From positions 261,001 to 325,000 of the forward strand of contig QANY01005285.1 in the NCBI GenBank assembly GCA_003255025.1: a DNA stretch of 64,000 nucleotides, given 5' to 3'. Positions 56,159 through 64,000 of this stretch are shown here, piece after piece. A model generated the notes under the pieces. The model did no database searches, was not told the origin of the DNA, and saw nothing but the letters and a program-made list of their open reading frames with translations. The stretch comes from Datisca glomerata. Its lineage: Eukaryota > Streptophyta > Magnoliopsida > Cucurbitales > Datiscaceae. How positions within the stretch are numbered: position 1 is the stretch's first letter; every line of letters begins with the position of its first letter. The position numbers were made by a program, and so were the translations under genes.

Positions 56159-57300
56159 TGTTGGAATATGTCCATAAAGTAACGTGTAGTAACTATTTAT
56201 TTATATTTAGTTATTTCTCAGACATTAGTATTATTAAATTTTTATGAATAAATTAAAATTTTTATTTTAAATTAATGTGTGTTTATAAATTACTCAAGTT
56301 CTGGAACTTTCATCAACGAATGAAGAGTGAAGACAAAGGCGTCTCCAGATGAAATTTTCTGAGAAAGTTCAAAATGATATTCACAGTCTTAGGATCGACT
56401 GGATAATTGAATCCGATTACGACTGTTAGATTGAACCAATGGATGCCAGTCATGGGGAATGGGAGTGGAGACTCAAACGGTTAACCTAGACATGTTATAA
56501 ACATGTTGAATAGATTAGTAACAAATTAGTTTAGAGCCCAAAACCATTTACCTAGGTGTAAATCTAATTGTTACACTTTAAGGGTATTTTCATAATTACC
56601 TTAATCCTGAGGTGAATACGTAGCTTGAATTAGTTAGTTGCAATCTTTGATATGTCAAATGAGTGAGTTCAAATTGGTAGACAATACCTCGACTGTTGGG
56701 ATTGTAATTCAATTAAGTTGGAGTTACGTGATTCACATATATGAAAATTTATGGTTGAATTGTGAAAACAACAATATCACCTTATGCTTTATTGGTGGAT
56801 GTGTGAATAAATTAACCTGGTCAGGTATTCAATGAATTGAGTCATTGATTAAGACTTGTGAATTGTACGAGACAATTCACTATTATGTCTTTCTTATTCA
56901 CAGTCAATAAAAGAGTTAAGAGAATAATAACAAGAGGGATAAAATGATAATTTTATATTCAGCTCTTTTTACTGATAGTCACGATAGGTATTATGTTAAA
57001 ATATTATGTGGACCATGAAATTAAAAAGGTTTTATTTACATCAACAAAAAAGTAACGCCCATGAATCGAGAGTTAATTCAGCATCGAACCTATAGTGGAG
57101 TCGTACAATGTTAAGATAAATAGGTCATGATTTATGGAGATAAATTCGTCGGGTATTTGAATCCTTAGTTTTGTTCATGTGGGTCCATCCGGTCTTAGAA
57201 ATAGCTTATGAGAACAGGAATAGAAAAATGAAGTAAATTGGATCAAAACGTGTTTTGGTGCCAATACATTTTTTCTACACATATATGTGGATTGGAAATG
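56159..57300 (+). repeat. Cop-6 5' LTR, truncated
   Basis: TGTTGGAATATGTCCATAAA onward, colinear with 61196-62330 with many substitutions. Homology stops about 57290, just before gag codons. About 0.8 kb of the LTR is missing. The clear divergence from the 3' LTR suggests an old insertion. A small ORF here (56638-56835), repeated at 61671-61865, is the same LTR stretch read twice, not a gene. Confidence 0.85.
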
Positions 57301-58120
57301 AAATCTTGATATCGTGCTGACGGTAGAGAAGCACAAGTTCGTGCTCACTACCCCTTGTCCACTTGAGCCTATTACTGAATTGACTCAAGAGGAGAAGGAT
57401 GCTCATGCTTCTTGGTTACGTTCTGATGAGATTGCCAGATGTTACATCTTGGCATCTATGATCAATGTGTTGCAACAACAACATCAGAATTTGGAAACCA
57501 TCGCTGATATGATATTGAATATCAGCGAAATGTTCAGACATCAGGGTCGTTCAGCCAAATAGGCAGTTGTGTGAATCCTTATGAACTATAGGATTAAACC
57601 TGGAACTCTTGTCAAATAACATATGATGCTGATCATTAGTTATCTGAATGAGATGCAGATCATGGGTGCTGCGGTTGATGGCGAGACTCAGGTAGATATG
57701 ATCCTAGATAACATATGATGCTGATCATTAGTTATCTGAATGAGATGGAGATCATGGGTGCTGCGGTTGATGGCGAGACTCAGGTAGATATGATCCTAGA
57801 GACTCTGCCTGATACCTTTGAGATCTTCAAACTTAATTATTTGATAAATAAGTTGAGGTACTCGCTTCCTGAGATTATGAAGGACTTGCAAGCCGCTGAG
57901 ACTTTGTTTCTAAAGGGAAAGAGAATGACAAGAGAGGCAAACTTTACTAAAAGTATGTCTTCCACCTCTGGCGCCAAAAAGGAAACACGAGAAGAAGTCT
58001 GAATAAGGCTAAGAAGCATAACTCAAAAGTTGCAAATGGTAAGGGCACTACAAGGCGGACATGTTGTAAGACAAGTGTCCTCATTGTGGAGTCGATAACC
58101 ATTGGATACGTAACTACCTA
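57301..58120 (+). pseudogene. Cop-6 gag
   Basis: Starts within the capsid domain: LTVEKHKFVLTTPCPLEP, then EEKDAHASWLRSDEIARC, YILASMINVLQQQHQ, ISEMFRHQGRSAK. A 92-bp tandem duplication follows (57617-57708, 57709-57800), the second copy running on through LETLPDTFEIFKLNY, LINKLRYSLPEIMKDLQAAE and LFLKGKRMTREAN. The knuckle reads CPHCGVDNHWIRNY (58076-58117): the fourth Cys is Tyr. The N-terminal Leu-Asn-Gly part is deleted. Confidence 0.85.
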
Positions 58121-59580
58121 GATTATCTCTAGCAGATATCTTGGTCGAGTTCATCATCCGTATGTGGAATAGAGCACTAGTATCAGTCATATCTATGAGA
58201 ACTATTAAAATATGTTTTGAGAAATATTTTATTATTTTATGTGATGCTTATTATGTCCCAATTTTCGGGAAGAATCTCATTTCTATTGGTGCATTAATTG
58301 AGTAAGGATTTGATATTAAATTCATTGATAAATATATTGGTATTTTTAAAAATGAATGCCTAATTATTGTTGCTCGCATATTTAATAAATTATTTCACGT
58401 AAAACTAATAGTTCCAATGATATGTGACACTAAAGTAAATAATGATTCATAAAGGGATAGTAAAAGGTTGAAGTATGACTCAATCGATCTAACATATTTG
58501 TGCCAGTTACGCCTTAGGCATATTAGCCTAGACCAGATTAAAAGACTTGTGAATGGTGGTCTTTTGCAAACTTTAAGTGTGGGATCATTACCCACATGTG
58601 AACCTATATTGAAGGTAAAGTGACCAAGAGACATTTTTTAGCAAAAGGTGAAAGAGCCACTCAATGCCTTGAACTTATACATAGTGATGTATATGTGCCA
58701 TTGAATATCCAAGCAAGATGAGGTTATGAATACTTCATAAACTTCACTGATGACTACTCACATTTTGGTCATGTTTATCTAATACGTCAAAAGTCTGAAA
58801 CCTTTGAAAAGTTCAAAGAGTACAATGCCTTGGTTGAAAAGCAATTAGAGAAATAAATCAAAATACTACGATCCGATCGTTGTGGAGAGTACTTGCTAGG
58901 AGAGTTTGAAAACTTTTTTAAGGAAGAATGTATTCTTTCTCAGCTTACAGCTCTTGGTACGCCACAGTAGAATGGTGTGTCAGAGAGAAGAAATCAAACT
59001 CTAATGGATATGGTTTGATCCATGATGAGTTACTCATCCTTCTTAAATTTCTTCCAAGGATATGCTTTGAAAATAGGGACATATATTCTGAACCGAGGTC
59101 CGTCGAAGACGGTGCCTGGTACACCATATGAAAGATGGTATGGATGAAAGTCGTCTATTAACCATTTTAAAATATGGGGGTGCCTAACACATGTTCTAAA
59201 ACTGAAGATAGGCAAGTTGGCCAGTCGTTTAAAATTATGCATGTTCATAGGATATTCTAAAGGAACGAAGAGGTACATCATCTATAGTACGATTGAACAG
59301 AAAACCTTCATTAGCACGAATGCTCATTTTCTTCAAGAAGATCACATTACATGTGTACAGTCGAGAAGCATAGCTGTGCTAAAAGAATTACTGAGTGGGA
59401 GGACACCGACTCCTCAATCAGAAATTATTTCTGATTCAATAATGGAAGAACCACGACATAAGCCTCAACGTAGTGGGAGGGTTATGAGACAACCTGAGAG
59501 GTATATGTCCTATGGAGCCTCGACGTAGTGGGAGGGTTATGTGACAACCTGAGAGGTATATGTCCTATGGAGAAGCTTTG
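58121..59580 (+). pseudogene. Cop-6 protease remnant and integrase
   Basis: The DSG protease box is not found. The pre-integrase linker reads LCDAYYVPIFGKNLISIGAL near 58240, then FDIKFIDKYIGIFKNECLI. The HHCC region is LCQLRLRHISLDQIKRLVNG near 58500, where the second His context is kept but CxxC reads CEPI. Core pieces follow near 58680-58980 with stops. The C-terminal box reads LCMFIGYSKGTKRYIIY near 59235, then PQRSGRVMRQPERYM, an approximately 55-bp segment tandemly duplicated (about 59462-59515, 59516-59570). Confidence 0.8.
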
Positions 59581-60455
59581 ATAGTTGTCTCGAACAAGGA
59601 CCTTGATGAACCTGTTTCCTACTCAGAGGCCAGGGTTGGTCCTGAAGCAAACTGATGACAATAAGCCACGAACGTTGAGATAAATTCGATGTACTAAAAC
59701 AGAGTCTGGAAGCTTGTAGATCCTCCTGAAGGGATAAAACCCGTAGGATTCAAATCGATCTATAAGAAGAACAAATGTCTGAATGGTAATGTAGAGACAT
59801 TCAAAACTAGGCTAGTAGCCAAGGGCTACACCCAAAAGGAAGGAATAGACTATGAATATACCTTCTCGCCGGTGGTCATGCTTAAATCCATCCGAATTCT
59901 TTTGTCCATTGTTGCTGCCCTTGATTATGAAATCTATAAAATGGACGTCAATACTGCTTTTCTCAATGACAATCTTGATGAGTGCATTTATATGGCTTAA
60001 CCAAAGGGTTAATGGAGAAAGGCCATGAGAGAAAAGTTTGTGAACTATAGAAGTACATTTATGGACTTAAGCAAGCGTCACGGTCGTGGAATATTAGATT
60101 TGATGAAACTGTTAAGACCTATGGTTTTGAACAGTTAGTGGTCGAGCCCTGTGTGTATAAGCTGATACACGAAGGGAATGTGGTTTTTCTAGTATTGTAT
60201 GTAGATGATATACTCATTGGGAAATGATGTAGTAAACTTATCTGATGTCAAGATTTAGCTTGCAAAACAATTTGATATGAAGAACTTAAGAAGCTGCATT
60301 TATCTTAGATATTCATATCTTTCGAGATAAGAAGAACATACAATTGGCATTGTCTCAAGCATCTTATATTGATAAGGTGTTGGATCACTTCAGTATGTAA
60401 AACTCTAAGAAAGGATTTCTTTCTTTAGACATGAAGTCAACCTCTCAAAGGAGTA
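59581..60455 (+). pseudogene. Cop-6 reverse transcriptase
   Basis: RVWKLVDPPEGIKPVGF, then KSIYKKNKCLNG, FKTRLVAKGYTQKEGIDYEY, TFSPVVMLKSIRILLSIVAA, MDVNTAFLNDNLDECIYM (first catalytic Asp), then stops. The YVDD box is present (60198-60209, in LVLYVDDILIG) with a frame change after it. The C-terminal part is IYLRYSYLSR-like with shifts. The family enzyme copies element RNA; this one cannot be translated whole. Confidence 0.85.
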
Positions 60456-61140
60456 GTCTTTGAAGACTCTTCAAGAACAGGAAAACATGAGAAAGATTCT
60501 ATATGCTTCAGCCGTAGGAATTCTCATGCATGTTATGTTTTGTACTAGGTCAGACACTTACTATGTCGTGGGCATGGTGAGTCGTTTCCAATCTAATCCT
60601 GAAATGAGCATTGGAATGTTGTTAAACATATCCTTAAGTATCTTAGGAGAACAAGAAATCGCATGCTTGTGTATTCAGGTAGTGGCTTGAATATGACACA
60701 GTATACTGATTCTGATTTCCAAGATAATAAGGATTCCAGGAGGTCCACTTTAGGATCAGTGTTCATCCTGAACGGTAAAGCAGTTGTATGGAGAAGTATC
60801 AAGCAATCTTACATTGTTGATTCTACCATGAAAGCTGAATATGTGACAACTTGTGAAGCTGCAAAAGAGGCTGTATGGCTTAGGAAGTTCTTGAAGACTC
60901 TGGAAGTTGTTCCAGACGCTATCAAGCCTATGACACTTTATTATGATAATAGTGGGGCTTTAACGAATTTTAAGGAACCTAGAAGCCATTAGTGATCCAA
61001 AAACATATAACGTAAATATCACCTGATTAGAGAAATTGTTCAGCATGGAAACGTTGTGGTTGCACATATTTTCATGGTCAACAACCTGGTAGATCCATTC
61101 ACAAAGACTTTAAGCAGTAAAGTTTTTTATGGTCATCTGG
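60456..61140 (+). pseudogene. Cop-6 RNase H
   Basis: YASAVGILMHVMFCTRSDTY, then YVVGMVSRFQSNPEMS (connection domain, 60500-60620). The RNase H domain is well kept at 60700-60990: YTDSDFQDNKDSRRSTLGSV, FILNGKAVVWRSIKQS, STMKAEYVTTCEAAKEAVW, LYYDNSGALTNFKEPRSH. The pol end (VDPFTKTLSS region) lies near 61085. The first Asp (YTDSD), the Glu (AEY) and the second Asp (YDNSG) of the family's active site are all readable. Confidence 0.85.
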
Positions 61141-61177
61141 AGGGCTTGGAGATAAGAGATTGTACACGCCTACTTTA

Positions 61178-61191
61178 GTCCAAGTGGGAGA
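61178..61191 (+). other. Purine-rich tract of Cop-6
   Basis: GTCCAAGTGGGAGA, the typical plant copia plus-strand primer site, four bases before the LTR start at 61196. Confidence 0.9.
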
Positions 61192-61195
61192 TTAT

Positions 61196-63123
61196 TGTAA
61201 TTTGTCCATAAAGTAGTGTGTAATAATTATTTATTTATATTTAGTTATTTCTCAGACATTAATATTATTAAATTTTTATGAATAAACTGAAAGTTTTATT
61301 TTAAATTAAAGTGTGTTTGTAAATTACTCAAGTCTTGAAACTTTCATCAACGACTGAAAAGTGAAGATAGAGACGTCTCCAGACGAACTATTCTGAGAAA
61401 ATTCATAACGATATTCACAGTCTTAGGATCGACTGGGCAATCGAATCGGATTATGACTATTAGGTTGAACTAATGGATGCCAACCATGGGGTAGGGGAGT
61501 GGGGACTCAAACGGTTAACCTAGACATGTTATGAACATGTTGAATAAACCGATAACAAATTAGTTTAGAGCTAAAACTGTTTACTTAGCTCTAAATCTAA
61601 TTGTTGCACCATAAGAGTATTTTTGTAATTATCTTAATCATGAGGCGAATACGTAGCTTGACTTAGTTAGTTGCAATCTTTGATATGTCAAATGAGTGAG
61701 TTCGAATTAGCGGGCAATACCTCAACTGTTGGGATTGTAATTCAATTAAGTTGGAGTTACATGATTCATAGATATAAAAATTCGTGGTTGGATTGTGAAA
61801 ACGACAATATCACCTTATATTTTATTGATGGGTGCGTGAATAAATTAACTTGGCCAGATATTTAATGAATAGAATTATTGATTAAGACTTGTGAATTGTA
61901 TGAGATAATTCACTATTATGTCTTTCTTATTCACAGTCAATAAATGAGTTAAGAAAATAATAACAACATGAGTAAAATAGTAATTTTATATTTCACTGTT
62001 GTTACTGATCTTCACGATGGGTATCATGTTAAAATATTCTATGGACCGTGAAAATAAAAAAGGTTTTATTTACACCAACAGAAAAGTAGCGCACATGAAT
62101 CGAGAGTTGATTCAGCATCAAACTTATAGTGGAGTCTTACGATGTTAGGATTAAATAGGTTGAGAATTTATGGAGATAAATTCGCCTGGTATTTGAGTCC
62201 TTAGCTTTATTCATGTGGGTCCACCCGGTCCCGAAATAGCTCATGAGAACAGGAATAGAGAAACAAAGTAAATTGGATCAAAATGTGTTTTGGTGCGTAC
62301 ATATATCCTACACCTATATGTATAGATGATGTCACTTAATTAGTTAAGTGTGATTATTTATATTAAAATTAATTAGTTTATTATTTTTTAATTATTGAAT
62401 AATTAGTAAATAAAAATAAATTAATTAATTAATTGATAATGATCAATTAGATCTATCAATTGGATTGATAAATTTTGATACAACTCTAACATTGTGGAGA
62501 TATACTGATTTTTGGTAATTTGAATATATGTGGGTGAATTTTCATAAATTTAAAATATATGCGTATATTTATAAATATCAAAAATTAGATTTTAAAAATA
62601 TCTAATAGCAGTTTGATTGCAGAGAGAGCGATAGAGATATATATCTCATATCAGATACAGAGAAAGAGTTTTCTCCTCTCCCTAGTGATTGGCGTCAATT
62701 GAGAGAGCATTGAAGGAAAAATATTTGGTTTTTTTCCTTTAATCGTTTTGAAAACCTGCATTCAAATTCCTAAACAAAATTCTCGTGATATATATTTCTG
62801 AAATTAACGGGTAGTTGTTGGTGGATTAAATTCGCAAATCGTTCTTGGAATTCAAGTGCGTGATTCAGATCCTGAAACTTGAAGAACGCTCGAAGGAATT
62901 TCGCCAGTTCAGAAATTCTCCGATACAAAGTATAGGTGAAAAATTGTTTATAATCTTATCTTCTCGTTTAATATCGTATATGCATAATCGCATGTTATTT
63001 TGTTTTAACTTATTTAATTTGATTAAATAAGTTAATTGAAAGTTTTTTTTATATTCCGCCCACGAACTGTTCGTGGTTCAAATTTATTTTTTTAGTTAAT
63101 TTTAAAATCTACCGATCCCAGAA
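61196..63123 (+). repeat. Cop-6 3' LTR
   Basis: TGTAATTTGTCCATAAAGTA onward, about 1.93 kb. The last 500 bases hold a typical U5 (TTCCGCCCACGAACTGTTCG near 63055, GATCCCAGAA at the end). The exact 3' end is placed by the CAAAT duplication rather than by a CA terminus. Shares its family with the LTR at 1-1353. Confidence 0.85.
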
Positions 63124-63128
63124 CAAAT

Positions 63129-63580
63129 TACTATATTACTATACTAAATATGCTAGTTTGGAGAACTAAACATTTCAATGCATAACCCAACAAAGTAATG
63201 CTAATACTTTTGGGTTTCACATTCCCAGCAAAATATTAACGATCATGTTGAAAGTTAGGCTATTTTCCAAATTTGTTTGAAGATTCGACATAAAACTTGA
63301 TCCTAATTAACCTACTTATGACTATAAATAGAATAAGAACTATTTATCTAAAAGAGAAATGTCAAGACCAGTCGCACATGATGCACATGGAATCTAATGG
63401 CAAATTATGACTTGACTGTTGTGCTAGCATTTTTCTATCCAAGATTGTCACTCTAACAAAGAAACAAATCACCTCCTGTCGTGACAAAACAAAAGGTGTC
63501 TATTCGGCTAATCCATGATGATCAATAGAAAAAGACCGGCCCAACGATCCGATCGGCCATGACCATTTCAAGTTGATAAG
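63129..63580. other. Non-coding stretch
   Basis: No recognised coding sequence; flanking DNA between Cop-6 and the last LTR. Confidence 0.6.
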
Positions 63581-64000
63581 TGTTAAGTTCAATATTGTAA
63601 AGTATTCCGTAATTGTATGATAGTCTTGACAAGAAAATATATATGCATATTGTCATTCAACATTTTGCTAAGCTTAGTTCAATTTTATACTTGTACTTAA
63701 TTCAGTATTATTGCTTCTGTCTTGACAGTTTAGCTTAACAAATTCCTCCTTGTATCTAATCCAGACTATCTTCAAGTATGTTTCTTCCTCTTGCCATATT
63801 CTTCATTTTTCATTCTCTCTTATTCTGTTATATTATCATTTACACCTCTTTATAGAAAACTCTTCATGATATCAGACCTACCAGAGATAAACGTCAAATG
63901 ATAGCTAAAGATCCTGGAATAGAATCATAAATACACTCTCCAATTTTCCTTCTCTCCATAATATATATGAAATCTTATCTTCGTAAGATTAGATTCTACC
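63581..64000 (+). mobile_element. Left end of another LTR retrotransposon
   Basis: An LTR-like unit, TGTTAAGTTCAATATTG to CTCTTCA (63581-63866, 286 bp), is followed with no gap by TGATATCAGACC (63867-63878), two differences from the initiator-Met tRNA complement TGGTATCAGAGC. The CT-rich 3' part is usual for a U5 of short copia LTRs. The arrangement resembles Cop-3, where the primer site also abuts the LTR. The rest lies beyond the window, and no partner LTR can be checked. Confidence 0.65.

Larger units (their letters stand above)
56159..63123 (+). mobile_element. Cop-6: plus-strand copia with truncated 5' LTR
   Basis: The 5' LTR (from 56159) stops near 57300; the rest of the LTR, the primer-binding site and the gag start are deleted. 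The body follows (gag to RNase H), then a purine tract and a long 3' LTR (61196-63123). The 6-base ACAAAT occurs at both outer ends (56153-56158, 63123-63128), a likely 5-bp target duplication (CAAAT) extended by a chance base. Two local tandem duplications lie in the body. Confidence 0.85.

Overview
The window looks like repeat-rich, AT-rich nuclear DNA from a flowering plant, probably a eudicot. The evidence is plant-type Ty1/copia retrotransposons primed by initiator-Met tRNA, L1-type LINE fragments, CACTA and Mutator-like DNA transposons, degenerate CCCTAAA telomere-type repeats, and host-gene fragments that still carry GT/AG intron borders. I found no intact protein-coding gene, rRNA or tRNA gene. 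Nearly every readable ORF is a piece of a decayed transposon, usually broken by stops and frameshifts. The family matches below were made by eye from translated motifs; no database was searched.

Layout. 1-4.6 kb: a minus-strand copia (Cop-1) whose reverse transcriptase is cut by a long LTR of the Cop-6 family; the window begins inside that LTR. 6.7-12.1 kb: an L1-type LINE (plus) split by a short-LTR copia (Cop-2, minus). 14.5-19.7 kb: a nearly full-length dead copia (Cop-3, minus). 21.2-21.6 kb: a second LINE piece. 22.0-23.9 kb: a host-gene relic with one clear exon of the sucrase/ferredoxin-like (AIM32-like) family and a copia tail inside its intron. 24.3-27.3 kb: an island of four unrelated short tandem-repeat families with an assembly gap.

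28.4-52.8 kb is a stack of nested insertions. A plus-strand copia (Cop-4) flanks a 20-kb minus-strand copia (Cop-5). Cop-5 itself carries (i) an insert with telomere-like repeats in pol, (ii) a 6.5-kb CACTA transposon inserted in gag and carrying fragments of two host genes (a PRP16-like DEAH-box helicase and a NUP107-like nucleoporin), and (iii) a related copia (Cop-5b) in its 5' LTR with a GCACA target duplication.

53.1-55.3 kb: a non-coding Mutator-like/foldback element with long terminal inverted repeats, a perfect 9-bp target duplication and an interior built almost entirely of tandem palindromes. 55.6-56.1 kb: a TRIM-type mini-retrotransposon. 56.2-63.1 kb: a plus-strand copia (Cop-6) with a truncated 5' LTR. 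63.6 kb to the end: a short LTR followed directly by a primer-binding site, the left end of an element that continues outside the window.

The genes do not work together as a pathway. The biology here is nested insertion, gene-fragment capture and decay. The most unusual objects are the palindrome-array Mutator-like element, the gene-capturing CACTA element, the telomere-like array inside a retrotransposon, and a retrotransposon insertion at the centre of a hairpin in a related LTR.
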